A stretch of DNA of 14,327 nucleotides from UBA2160 sp964588665 (GTDB lineage Bacteria > Chloroflexota > Dehalococcoidia > Lucifugimonadales > UBA1123). The stretch lies in assembly GCA_964588665.1 (NCBI GenBank), contig CAZPQQ010000079.1, positions 1 through 14,327 of the forward strand, written 5' to 3'. The notes below the pieces were generated by a model that ran no database searches, was not told the DNA's origin, and saw only the letters and a list, made by a program, of their open reading frames with translations. Positions 7,332 to 14,179 of the stretch are shown here, one piece after another (the stretch's first letter is position 1; every line of letters starts with the position of its first letter). The position numbers and the translations under genes are program-made.

Positions 7332-7361
7332 AGTATATGTACGCGATTCGTGTATTGTCAA
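7332..7361 (-). promoter_or_regulatory. Sigma70-type promoter of the trp operon
   Basis: On the minus strand, TTGACA (7361-7356) and TATACT (7337-7332) are separated by 18 nt, close to the housekeeping consensus. The predicted start near 7325 lies just before T-box stem I, so promoter and riboswitch positions support each other. Confidence 0.85.
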
Positions 7362-7496
7362 ACATCAGAGAGCTTCCATTAGCGCCGGCCTCGGGCTGAG
7401 TTGGGTCGCGATGGCGGGTTGGTTCGCTAGGGCGTAAACGCCCAGAGCACCGGTGGCCTCGGACTGCGGTCCGCCCTGTTCTTCCTTTCGCTCCCG

Positions 7497-8642
7497 CTAG
7501 CCAGCCAATTTCAGCGCCAGACCTGTCATGGCTTTCGCATAGCTCGCCACGCTGGCCACGTCCACGGAGTCGGGCCAGCGGTCGGATTGCTGATGGAACG
7601 TTGCGTGTCCACACGCCAGGGATACGTAGCGGCCGCCGCGCAGGTGGATGTTACGAGACTCCCCACCAGGCACTGTGTCACGGGGAATCGACTCGGGTAG
7701 GCTCCGCATTTCAGGCGTCAGAAACTCCACGGCCAGTCGATGCATTTCGTCGTCGGATGCGGCCATTCGCGGAGCTGGCTTGACGGCAGCGCCGATCGAC
7801 GCGCCAAAATGAATCCAGGCCAGCGCTTCGGTCGCGAGGCCGGGGTTGTCGTCAAGATACGCCTCCAACCCCAGGTGGCCCAACTCGTGGCCGCTGGTAG
7901 CGACGAAGCGGACGTCACGTGCAGGCTGTGCGGCGCCAATCGCTCGTACTGCCTCCAACCAACACACGATGCCGCCGCCTCTCTCCGCGGCAATATTCCA
8001 CCAACCGCTGCGCGGGGTCATCACCACGAGCGGCGGCAAGGCGCGGTCTCGCCCCGGAATCAGTGCGGCTACGTTAGCGGCGTCGGCGGGCTCTCTTCGT
8101 GCATGGGCGACGAGGGTCGCTATGGTCCCTGCGTCGGCTTGTTCCTTCAACCGTGCCCGTTCCGTAGGATCGACCTGCAACACCGGAGCGCCGAGCGGTT
8201 CGGTGAAGCTGGGCGCGTTGCGCGGCGCGAGGCCCGGTCTGCCTCCGGTGCTGGTCGTCACGAAAACCAGCGCGAGATACGTTTCCGAGCGCCGGGCATC
8301 TTCCAAGGCTTCCACTGATCCGGCGTTTGAGCCGTCGATCAGAAGTATCTCGGGGTTTCTGCTCTCGGCGCCGAGACGGCCCCGCACACCGTTGGCGCTC
8401 GTGAACGCTCCGTCGAATAACGGCAGGCCTTCGATACGTCGATCGCCGGCTTCGATGTAGCTGGGCTCCGGAATCACCCGGTCCAGCGTGAACATCTCGA
8501 GGCTCGGCTCAGCTCCACTCTCACGAACGAGCTCGGCCAACCAATGGGCAGACTCGAGATCGACGTCGGTCCCGGTGCGATGCCAGCCTTGGACATCGTA
8601 TTCGCTGATGATGCGGGCTATGCGGTCTTCGATGGTGCTCAT
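7497..8642 (-). CDS. Peptidase M28-like protein with altered metal site
   Basis: The protein has 381 residues with no signal peptide or membrane segment, so is probably cytoplasmic. The ATG at 8642 is preceded by AGGAG; the open frame extends upstream but without support. The layout is that of M28 (aminopeptidase Y-like) proteins: an N-terminal cap, a PA-like insert at about 75-185, and the peptidase core from about 200. Core landmarks are recognisable, but the usual residues differ. The first HxD ligand pair is replaced by TPR at 209-211. The bridging-Asp position appears as Glu220. The usual EE pair is His252-Glu253 in SGHELGHLG, and the fourth ligand region reads WIHFG. The C-terminal His350 (FHQQSD) is kept. 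Assignment rests on motif order. It may be an inactive or repurposed M28 homologue. It is divergent from the toxin-antitoxin pair. Confidence 0.7.
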   Translation of the reverse strand: MSTIEDRIARIISEYDVQGWHRTGTDVDLESAHWLAELVRESGAEPSLEMFTLDRVIPEPSYIEAGDRRIEGLPLFDGAFTSANGVRGRLGAESRNPEILLIDGSNAGSVEALEDARRSETYLALVFVTTSTGGRPGLAPRNAPSFTEPLGAPVLQVDPTERARLKEQADAGTIATLVAHARREPADAANVAALIPGRDRALPPLVVMTPRSGWWNIAAERGGGIVCWLEAVRAIGAAQPARDVRFVATSGHELGHLGLEAYLDDNPGLATEALAWIHFGASIGAAVKPAPRMAASDDEMHRLAVEFLTPEMRSLPESIPRDTVPGGESRNIHLRGGRYVSLACGHATFHQQSDRWPDSVDVASVASYAKAMTGLALKLAG

Positions 8643-8705
8643 GTGACTCCTGTTTGTTCTCAAACGATTGGGCGTCCGCTCATGCGCCAAGAGGGGCGCG
8701 GCCCA

Positions 8706-8714
8706 ATTATCGCA
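8706..8714 (-). promoter_or_regulatory. Possible extended -10 promoter for the M28-like gene
   Basis: TGCGATAAT on the minus strand fits an extended -10 element and lies about 64 nt before the ATG at 8642. No convincing -35 box accompanies it. Confidence 0.3.
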
Positions 8715-8744
8715 GATTCCATCTCGGCGTGATCGTATATACAA

Positions 8745-8773
8745 TGTCAATATGTCATAATGACATATTGACA
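8745..8773. promoter_or_regulatory. Operator palindrome of the toxin-antitoxin operon
   Basis: A perfect 13-bp inverted repeat (TGTCAATATGTCA, 3-nt spacer, TGACATATTGACA) ends 17 nt before the antitoxin ATG. Each arm has two TGTCA-type half-sites, giving four in all, which suits cooperative binding of antitoxin dimers. It is strikingly AT-rich compared with its surroundings. Its position over the likely promoter and start region suggests autorepression by the antitoxin or the toxin-antitoxin complex, as is known for Phd/YefM and VapB systems. Confidence 0.85.
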
Positions 8774-8790
8774 ACTCGGAGGCTTGAAGC

Positions 8791-9141
8791 ATGACGACCA
8801 ATTTGAGCGTGGCAGAGGCCAAAAAGCGATTCTCCGAGATCATGGGGCGAGTCGTCTACGGAGGCGAGCGATTCATCATCGAGAAGCACGGCACGCCTGC
8901 TGTTGCCGTGATTTCGCTTGAGGATCTGGCGCGGCTCGAGGGACTGCGGCAGGAGCGCGAGCGGCTCGCGGCGGGCACGGATGTGCCCGGAGACGACAGG
9001 GACCGACCGAAGCGCAAGGGGATTGCGGCGATCGCAGGCGCGCTCGCGGGCGAGGAGTACAAAGAATTCGGAGACATCATGGACGAGGTCTACCGGTCCC
9101 GCCAAGATTACATGCCACGCGAAGTGAACCTCGACCTCTGA
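8791..9141 (+). CDS. Type II antitoxin, Phd/YefM family
   Basis: This 116-residue protein should neutralise the adjacent PIN toxin and repress the operon. The N-terminal Phd/YefM fold is clear: LSVAEAKKRFSEIMGRV (5-21), then GERFIIEKHGTPAVAVISLEDLARLE (25-50). The remainder is charged and would be the toxin-wrapping tail. A GGAGG lies about 8 nt before the ATG. The stop codon shares one base with the toxin start (TGATG), indicating coupled translation. Pairing of a Phd-type antitoxin with a VapC-type toxin is common. It is longer than the roughly 80 residues typical of the family, with an extended linker around 55-80 rich in Arg, Asp and Glu. Confidence 0.9.
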   Translation: MTTNLSVAEAKKRFSEIMGRVVYGGERFIIEKHGTPAVAVISLEDLARLEGLRQERERLAAGTDVPGDDRDRPKRKGIAAIAGALAGEEYKEFGDIMDEVYRSRQDYMPREVNLDL

Positions 9142-9554
9142 TGTATCTTTTCGACACCGACACCATCAGCCAGGTGATGCGGCGTGAGCCGCCACCGCGG
9201 TTGATGGCGAGATACACCGCTACTCCAACTGACCAACAATTCACATCGTCGATCTCAATCGGAGAACTGTTCTACGGCGCGTTCCGAAGCAACAGGGAAG
9301 AGACGATTGTTCACCAGGTGGAGTCCCTGATTCTGCAGAACTTTACCGTTTTACCCTTCGACGCCGAGGAAGCGCGTGCGTACGCGCGTATCCGGGTCGA
9401 CCTGGAACTAAGAGGTATGCGCCTTGATGATCCAGACCTACGCATCGTGGCAGTCGCGCTGGTCAACGACCTGACCCTGGTCACCGGGAACGTGCGGCAC
9501 CTCGCCCGCATACCGGATCTTCGGATCGAGAACTGGATCGCGGAGTACGGTTGA
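9141..9554 (+). CDS. vapC: Type II toxin, PIN-domain ribonuclease (VapC/FitB-like)
   Basis: This is a 137-residue PIN-domain protein, the expected toxin partner of the preceding antitoxin. PIN toxins cleave RNA, often tRNA or rRNA, using Mg2+. The acidic residues are in the expected places: Asp5 (with Asp7) in LFDTDTIS, Glu42 in SIGELFYG, and Asp99 in DDPDLRIVAVA. The last motif reads VTGNVRHLARIPDLRIENW (114-132), the VTxNVRHF-like form of the FitB subgroup in which the fourth acidic residue is His. It overlaps the antitoxin stop by one base and has no separate ribosome-binding site. The target RNA cannot be read from sequence. Confidence 0.92.
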   Translation: MYLFDTDTISQVMRREPPPRLMARYTATPTDQQFTSSISIGELFYGAFRSNREETIVHQVESLILQNFTVLPFDAEEARAYARIRVDLELRGMRLDDPDLRIVAVALVNDLTLVTGNVRHLARIPDLRIENWIAEYG

Positions 9555-9599
9555 TCTGTCGCGTAATGCGTGTGATAGGCAGGCGAGGTCCTGCCGCCC

Positions 9600-10775
9600 T
9601 CAGTGGTGGAACAGCCTGACTCCGTTGAACACCATCGCCATCCCGTACAGATCGCAGGCGGCAATGACGTCGGGGTCTCTCAGCGAATTGCCGGCCTGCA
9701 CCACGTACTTCACGCCGGTTTTCGCTGCCCGGTCGATGTTGTCTCGAAACGGGATGAAGGCGTCGGAGCCGAGGGTCACGCCGGTGAGCTCTCCTATCCA
9801 TTCGCGTTTCGCCTCCGCCGACAGCCTCGACGGCGGCGACGTAAACGTCGATCCCATCACCGTCTCTTCTTCGTCCGTGAGGTCGTCGCTCAGGTACTGG
9901 TCGATGGCGTTGTCTCGGTCGGGGCGGCCCGTGCCTCGCGGGAACTCCAGCGACATCACGTCCGGATGTTGACGGAGCCACCATGTCTCGGCTTTGCTCG
10001 CCGCCAGACGGGTGCAGTGAATCCGGGACTGCTGACCGGCTCCCATGCCTATGATTTGGCCGTCTATCGCCAGGCACACCGAGTTGGACTGCGTGTATTT
10101 CAGCGCCACCATCGAGACGAGCATGTCGGTCTTGGCCGAATCAGGCAGGGCTTGTATCTCGGTCACGACGTTGGCAAGGTCGTCCATGCTGGGGATGCGC
10201 GAGTCGCGTTGCTGCTCCATGCGCATGCCGAAGACATCCCTCGACTCGATCTCGGCCGGCTCGAAATCGGGGTCGGCCTCGATGATCAGGTACCGACCGC
10301 CCTTCTTGCCTCGAAGAATCTCCAGCGCCTCCGGTCCGTAGCCGGGTGCGATGACGGCGTCCGAAACCTCGCGACGCAGAACGCGGGCTGTCGAAACGTC
10401 GACCGTGTCGCTCAACGCCGCGAAGTCGCCGTACGCCGACACTCGGTCCGCGCCTCTGGCCCGGATGTACGCGGTGGCAAGTGGCGACAGCTCCTGGCTG
10501 CCGGCGAACCACGCTTTGCGCAATGTGTCGCTCAACGGACTGGCCACCGCCGCGCCGACGGGGCTCACGTGCTTGAAGCACGACGCCGCAGGCAGTCCGA
10601 CCGCTCGCTTCAACTCGACCGCCAGTTGCCAGGAGTTCAGTGCATCCAGCAGGTTGATGAATCCTGGCGCGCCGTTCAACACTTTGATCGGCAGATCGCC
10701 CTCGTCCGCGGACAAGGTCGCTGCGCCCTGATGGGGGTTCATGCCGTATCGCAAGTGCAGGGTTTCTGGGCTCAT
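9600..10775 (-). CDS. purH: Stand-alone AICAR formyltransferase (PurH C-terminal domain type)
   Basis: This enzyme transfers a formyl group from 10-formyl-THF to AICAR, the penultimate step of IMP synthesis. The 391-residue protein corresponds only to the transformylase part of PurH (normally about 510-530 residues). It starts near LRYGMNPHQGA (8-18), then VLNGAPGFINLLDALNSWQL, the catalytic Lys68-His69 in CFKHVSPVGAA, ARGADRVSAYGDFAALS, LKYTQSNSV, GAGQQSRIHCTR and C-terminal PFRDNIDRA...GVRLFHH. The N-terminal IMP cyclohydrolase (MGS-like) domain is absent and the upstream DNA does not encode it. The ATG has AAGGTG upstream. Another gene must close the ring to IMP. It is transcribed divergently from the flavoprotein. 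Confidence 0.93.
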   Translation of the reverse strand: MSPETLHLRYGMNPHQGAATLSADEGDLPIKVLNGAPGFINLLDALNSWQLAVELKRAVGLPAASCFKHVSPVGAAVASPLSDTLRKAWFAGSQELSPLATAYIRARGADRVSAYGDFAALSDTVDVSTARVLRREVSDAVIAPGYGPEALEILRGKKGGRYLIIEADPDFEPAEIESRDVFGMRMEQQRDSRIPSMDDLANVVTEIQALPDSAKTDMLVSMVALKYTQSNSVCLAIDGQIIGMGAGQQSRIHCTRLAASKAETWWLRQHPDVMSLEFPRGTGRPDRDNAIDQYLSDDLTDEEETVMGSTFTSPPSRLSAEAKREWIGELTGVTLGSDAFIPFRDNIDRAAKTGVKYVVQAGNSLRDPDVIAACDLYGMAMVFNGVRLFHH

Positions 10776-10866
10776 TTAGTGCACCTTTCTTGCTCGATCT
10801 CGGCGCCTTCCGTCACGGATTCTGGCCGAGAGCGGTGTGGGCAAAAGCTATATCCGGTTTCCTGGA

Positions 10867-10896
10867 ATTATACGGGGCGGAGCGCCGCGATAGCCA
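10867..10896 (-). promoter_or_regulatory. Probable promoter of the AICAR formyltransferase gene
   Basis: A consensus TATAAT lies at 10872-10867 on the minus strand, with a weak TGGCTA -35 candidate 18 nt upstream. It would give a leader of about 85 nt before the ATG at 10775. The good -10 box stands out in this GC-rich spacer. Confidence 0.45.
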
Positions 10897-10920
10897 TATG
10901 CAGTCGTCGCGACGCTCTGG

Positions 10921-10949
10921 TTGACGGCTCAATGCGGCTGCTCTACACT
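10921..10949 (+). promoter_or_regulatory. Probable promoter of the flavoprotein gene
   Basis: TTGACG (10921-10926), a 17-nt spacer and TACACT (10944-10949) closely match the housekeeping consensus. Transcription would start near 10956, about 65 nt before the ATG at 11021. Confidence 0.6.
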
Positions 10950-11020
10950 CGGCTCGATCTAAGTACGGCCGTCGCCGAACTGATGACCCCGACAGCCATC
11001 GTTGGGTGGGAGAACTAGAA

Positions 11021-12220
11021 ATGTGCGCACAGGAAACGTTGAAGACAAACGTCCTCGTCGTCGGCTCAGGCGCTGTTGGCGTCGCCGCCAGCATCGAGGC
11101 TCGCGAGGCGGGAGCCGGCGTCCTGGTCATCGAGCAGGCTGACCACCTGGGAGGCGCGGCCACGATTTCCGGCGGCGGCGGCTGCCTGGCTGACACGCCT
11201 TTGCAGAGAAAGAAGGGCATCGAGGACTCGACCGACCTGGCGTTCGACGACTGGATTCGATTCGGCGGCGGGTCCGCAGACGAGGTGTGGGCGCGGTTCT
11301 ACCTCGAACGAAGCTCCGAAGACCTTTTCGAGTGGGCCGCCGCCAGAGGCGTGAATTGGGTCGGCGTCAACAGCAACGAAGGCAACACCGTCGCCCGCTG
11401 GCATGCGCCCGAGGGCGGAGGCGGCGGCATATGGCACGCTCTGCACGACACCGCCGTCGAGCGGGGAGTCAACACGTGGATGACCTCGACGGCCGCCAAC
11501 GAACTAATCGTCGAGGGCGAACGGGTCGTTGGGGTCCGAGCCGGGCGCGGGGACTCGGGCGACACCATCGACATCATGGCCGACGCTGTCGTCATGGGCA
11601 CCGGCGGATTCGCGTCGAATCTGGACATGCTCCACGAGCACCGGCCTGAGCTCAAGAAGCACCGGATTCTCGAAGGCTCTCATGTCGGGGCGCAGGGAAA
11701 CGGACACCGCATCCTCGGCAAGATGGGCAGCATTACCACGCATATGGACGAGGTCTGGTTTTACGTATTCGCGATCCCGGACCACAAGGACCCCAACGGC
11801 AGGCGAGGACTGGTGGTTCGAGGGGTTCCGGACGGAATATGGGTCAACGCCCAGGGCGTACGGTTCCACAACGAAGACCTGACCGGCGGAGCATCGGCGG
11901 CGCCAGCCGTGATGTCCCAGGATCCGGCCTACTGCTGGTCGATTCTGGACAGCACGATGACCAACGGCATATCAGTGAGCGATCCTCAATACTATGTGCC
12001 CGGCACGTCCCGCAACGACCCGAACAAGATCGCGACGTTGATCGAAGAATCTCCCAGCATCGTTTCAGCCGACACGCTGGAAGCGCTAGCTGGCCGGATC
12101 GGCGTTCCGCCAGGCACTTTCATCGAATGGATCAGCCGATACAACTCCGCCATCGATCAGGGCTTGGACACAGACCCTGATTTCGGGAGGCCGCTGGTCA
12201 ATCGGCGGATGATCGAGTGA
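11021..12220 (+). CDS. FAD-dependent oxidoreductase (fumarate reductase/ketosteroid dehydrogenase-like), N-terminal part ending at in-frame UGA
   Basis: This is a member of the FAD_binding_2 family (fumarate-reductase-like flavoproteins and 3-ketosteroid dehydrogenases). The Rossmann dinucleotide site is VLVVGSGAVGVAASIEA near the N-terminus, followed by GGAATISGGGG. Later blocks include VVMGTGGFASN and GAQGNGHRILGKMG, typical of the flavin domain. The ATG at 11021 follows GGGAG and lies after a good promoter. Translation meets TGA at 12218-12220, giving 399 residues. The family's C-terminal flavin-contacting segment, starting with a PPxY/F-type motif, continues in exactly the same frame after this TGA. 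A truncated product would lack part of the FAD site and probably not fold. Causes could be a recent nonsense mutation, readthrough or a sequence error. The substrate is unknown. Confidence 0.85.
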   Translation: MCAQETLKTNVLVVGSGAVGVAASIEAREAGAGVLVIEQADHLGGAATISGGGGCLADTPLQRKKGIEDSTDLAFDDWIRFGGGSADEVWARFYLERSSEDLFEWAAARGVNWVGVNSNEGNTVARWHAPEGGGGGIWHALHDTAVERGVNTWMTSTAANELIVEGERVVGVRAGRGDSGDTIDIMADAVVMGTGGFASNLDMLHEHRPELKKHRILEGSHVGAQGNGHRILGKMGSITTHMDEVWFYVFAIPDHKDPNGRRGLVVRGVPDGIWVNAQGVRFHNEDLTGGASAAPAVMSQDPAYCWSILDSTMTNGISVSDPQYYVPGTSRNDPNKIATLIEESPSIVSADTLEALAGRIGVPPGTFIEWISRYNSAIDQGLDTDPDFGRPLVNRRMIE

Positions 12221-12505
12221 CCGCCTTACTTCGCCCTGAACTTCGTGCCGCTCGCGCGCAAGAGTTTCGGCGGCGTCAAGACCAACCTCCGGTGTCAGCC
12301 GCTGGACAAGCATTATCGGCCCATACCCGGCGTGTACGCCGCCGGCGAGCTCGCGGGCATGGCAGGCGGCCATATCAACGGAAAGAACGGCCTCGAGGGC
12401 ACGATGCTGGGCCCGTCGCTGTTCAGCGGCAGGGTTGCCGGAGCATGGGCAGCCAAAGAGGCGGGATTCGGAGACGGGTTCACGGAAACAGCCGACCGCG
12501 ACTAG
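12221..12505 (+). pseudogene. C-terminal part of the FAD-dependent oxidoreductase, beyond the in-frame UGA
   Basis: The frame of the preceding gene continues without a gap as PPYFALNFVPLARKSFGGVK, then PIPGVYAAGELAGMAGGH and a GLEGTMLGPSLFSGRVAGAWAA end, about 94 residues to a TAG. PGVYAAGE and the following GG loop are hallmark C-terminal FAD-contact motifs of the family, so this is the missing end of the same protein. A GTG at 12245 could in principle restart translation, but it has no Shine-Dalgarno and would make only a fragment. The perfect reading frame and conserved motifs show that the interruption is either recent or bypassed. Confidence 0.85.
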
Positions 12506-12559
12506 TGTCCTGAATGGCAAGTTCGTCGCACAATTCAAGTTGTGTACTTGAGTGGCACT

Positions 12560-12587
12560 GTGGTTCGACAGGCTCACCACGAACGGG
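12560..12587 (+). repeat. 28-nt intergenic repeat, copy A
   Basis: This copy matches 14061-14088 in 27 of 28 bases (C versus T at the 15th base). The unit contains GTGGT...ACCAC and overlapping GTTCG...CGAAC inverted pairs, so it can fold in two ways. Its last ten-base motif ACGAACGGGG recurs 19 bp downstream at 12598-12607. It is probably a REP-like element dispersed in the genome. Confidence 0.75.
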
Positions 12588-12621
12588 GAAACTCAGGACG
12601 AACGGGGGGAACTCACCATTC

Positions 12622-12669
12622 CGTTCGCCCTGAGTCCCGATCCCGATGTGTCGGGACTCAGGGCGAACG
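12622..12669. repeat. Perfect 19-bp inverted repeat with 10-nt loop
   Basis: Left arm CGTTCGCCCTGAGTCCCGA (12622-12640) and right arm (12651-12669) are exact complements. The structure shares the CGAACG motif with the neighbouring 28-nt repeat and probably belongs to the same composite element. There is no T-run after either arm. It follows the flavoprotein by about 115 nt, so it may also act as a transcript-end stabiliser. Confidence 0.8.
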
Positions 12670-12791
12670 AGGCGAAGGACTCTCGTCCGGAATTGAACGA
12701 ATGGCGACACGGTCTGGTACACGCATAAGCTGACGACAGACGGATCGCGCACCCACGCTGGCGACTAGCAAACCGAAAAGGAGGGTGACTC

Positions 12792-13964
12792 ATGGCGGAA
12801 TGGCCGATCATCACGAAGATTCAACTGACACGATACAGCGTCCCCGTGAAGGACCTGGCGAGCGAACTGGCATTTTCGGCGGGTCAGTTCTACGAGCCCG
12901 GAAGCGTTTCTTACCGGAACGTGATCAGAGTACAGGTCCACACTGACGAGGGCATCACCGGCGAGCATGTCACCGGCGCGCCAGCGATCGTGGAGCAGAT
13001 CCAGATGTTCTCGCCGTTCCTGATCGGCAAGAACGCGCTCGAGAGGGAGCTATTCTACAATCAGGCGAAGATGATCCTACGCAAGAACGACCGCATGGGC
13101 ATAGGGCCTGTCGACGTCGCCCTCTGGGATCTCGCCGGGAGGATCCACAACGCTCCCGTCTATCGGCTACTCGGCGGCTACAGGGACAAGCTGCCGACGT
13201 ACGCTAGCACGTATCACGCCGACCGCCAGCCCGACGGCCTCAGCTCGCCGGAAGGATTCGCCGACTTCGCGGAGCAGCGCCTCGCCATGGGCTACCCAGG
13301 ATTCAAGATTCACTCATGGGGCGCGGCGCCGATACAGTTGGAAATTGACACCGTACACGCCGTCGGCAAGAGGGTCGGCGGCAAGATGGCGCTCATGATC
13401 GATCCCTGCTGCGCCTACAACACCTACGACGAATCCTTGCAAGTCGGCCTCGCCTGCGACGAGGAAGGATACTACTGGTACGAGGACCCGCTGAAGGACG
13501 GGGGCGTATCGTTCAGCGCGTATCGCAGGCTACGGCAGTCGTTGAACACGCCGATCCTCCAGGGGGAGCACCTGCATCTCGTGGAGGCCCACGCCGACAT
13601 GGCAATCGCCGACGCGACGGACTTCTGGCGGGCCGACCCCGACTACGACGGCGGCATCACCGGCGTGATGAAGATCGCGCACGCGGCGGAAGGCCTCGGG
13701 ATGGATGTCGAACTGCACGGAGCGGGGCCAGCGCAGCGTCACTGCATGGCCGCGATCCGCAACTCGAATTTCTACGAGATGACGCTCGTGCATCCGAAGG
13801 TGCACACGGCGAAGTGCATTCCCCAACTGAATGGATACGAGGACAGGCTGGACTCGATTGACGAGAACGGTTGTGTTCCGGTGCCACAGGAGCCTGGTCT
13901 GGGTGTCCAGTTCGATTGGCCGGCCGTGGAGAAGTACAGGGCGGGCGAGGTGGTCATCGAGTAG
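12792..13964 (+). CDS. Enolase-superfamily enzyme, mandelate racemase/muconate lactonizing type
   Basis: This 390-residue protein has the N-terminal capping domain (about 1-130) and the (beta/alpha)7beta barrel of the mandelate racemase subgroup. Members abstract a proton alpha to a carboxylate, often dehydrating sugar acids. Visible active-site elements are Lys172-x-His174 in GFKIHSW, metal ligands Asp204 (MIDP), Glu231 (YEDP) and Glu259 (GEH), and a His309 (ELHGAG) with an Asp in DPDYDGG (282-288) as the opposite base pair. The KxH motif argues for an acid-sugar dehydratase-like function, but the substrate cannot be assigned. A very strong AAGGAGG lies 7 nt before the ATG. The gene follows the flavoprotein on the same strand, separated by the repeat-rich spacer, so it may be separately transcribed. 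Confidence 0.9.
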   Translation: MAEWPIITKIQLTRYSVPVKDLASELAFSAGQFYEPGSVSYRNVIRVQVHTDEGITGEHVTGAPAIVEQIQMFSPFLIGKNALERELFYNQAKMILRKNDRMGIGPVDVALWDLAGRIHNAPVYRLLGGYRDKLPTYASTYHADRQPDGLSSPEGFADFAEQRLAMGYPGFKIHSWGAAPIQLEIDTVHAVGKRVGGKMALMIDPCCAYNTYDESLQVGLACDEEGYYWYEDPLKDGGVSFSAYRRLRQSLNTPILQGEHLHLVEAHADMAIADATDFWRADPDYDGGITGVMKIAHAAEGLGMDVELHGAGPAQRHCMAAIRNSNFYEMTLVHPKVHTAKCIPQLNGYEDRLDSIDENGCVPVPQEPGLGVQFDWPAVEKYRAGEVVIE

Positions 13965-14060
13965 GGCTGGCGTGGATTGTGTTCAGATCACAGCGCATCT
14001 GCGCCTTGGTCCAGGCGCGAAGGTAGTCGCGTTGACCCTTTCGAGTCGCGGAGGGGGGCG

Positions 14061-14088
14061 GTGGTTCGACAGGTTCACCACGAACGGG
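14061..14088 (+). repeat. 28-nt intergenic repeat, copy B
   Basis: This is the second copy of the element at 12560-12587, one mismatch apart and in the same orientation, about 100 nt after the enolase-superfamily gene. It lacks the adjacent long palindrome seen with copy A. The rest of the spacer (13965-14179) shows no gene. Confidence 0.75.
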
Positions 14089-14179
14089 TAGATTAGGCGC
14101 TCAATACGAACGAATAGACCTGCCTCAACTCAAAGAGAAATGCCTGTTACTTGGCGCGGGTCAGAGAGCGTTTATCGAT

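Noticed and set aside
7430..7443. GGGCGT/ACGCCC hairpin after the M28-like gene as a terminator
   Set aside because: The stem is short, the loop is too tight, and neither strand has a T-run after it.
9578..9595. GGCAGG/CCTGCC hairpin between the convergent toxin and AICAR formyltransferase genes as a bidirectional terminator
   Set aside because: Only six pairs and no T-tract on either side; it may be chance in GC-rich DNA.
9603..11018. 471-codon plus-strand open frame opposite the AICAR formyltransferase
   Set aside because: The minus-strand frame carries all conserved transformylase motifs; the plus frame has no family signature and runs into the intergenic promoters.
12218..12220. Selenocysteine codon in the flavoprotein
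   Set aside because: No suitable hairpin is apparent just downstream of the UGA, and I know of no selenocysteine at this position in the family; it is kept only as a possibility within the UGA finding.
14001..14018. GCGCCT/AGGCGC hairpin after the enolase-superfamily gene as a terminator
   Set aside because: There are six pairs with no following T-run, so it is not a convincing terminator.
12560..14088. CRISPR array or insertion-sequence ends made by the 28-nt repeats
   Set aside because: There are only two copies about 1.5 kb apart in direct orientation, with a full enzyme gene between them and no transposase or spacer structure.
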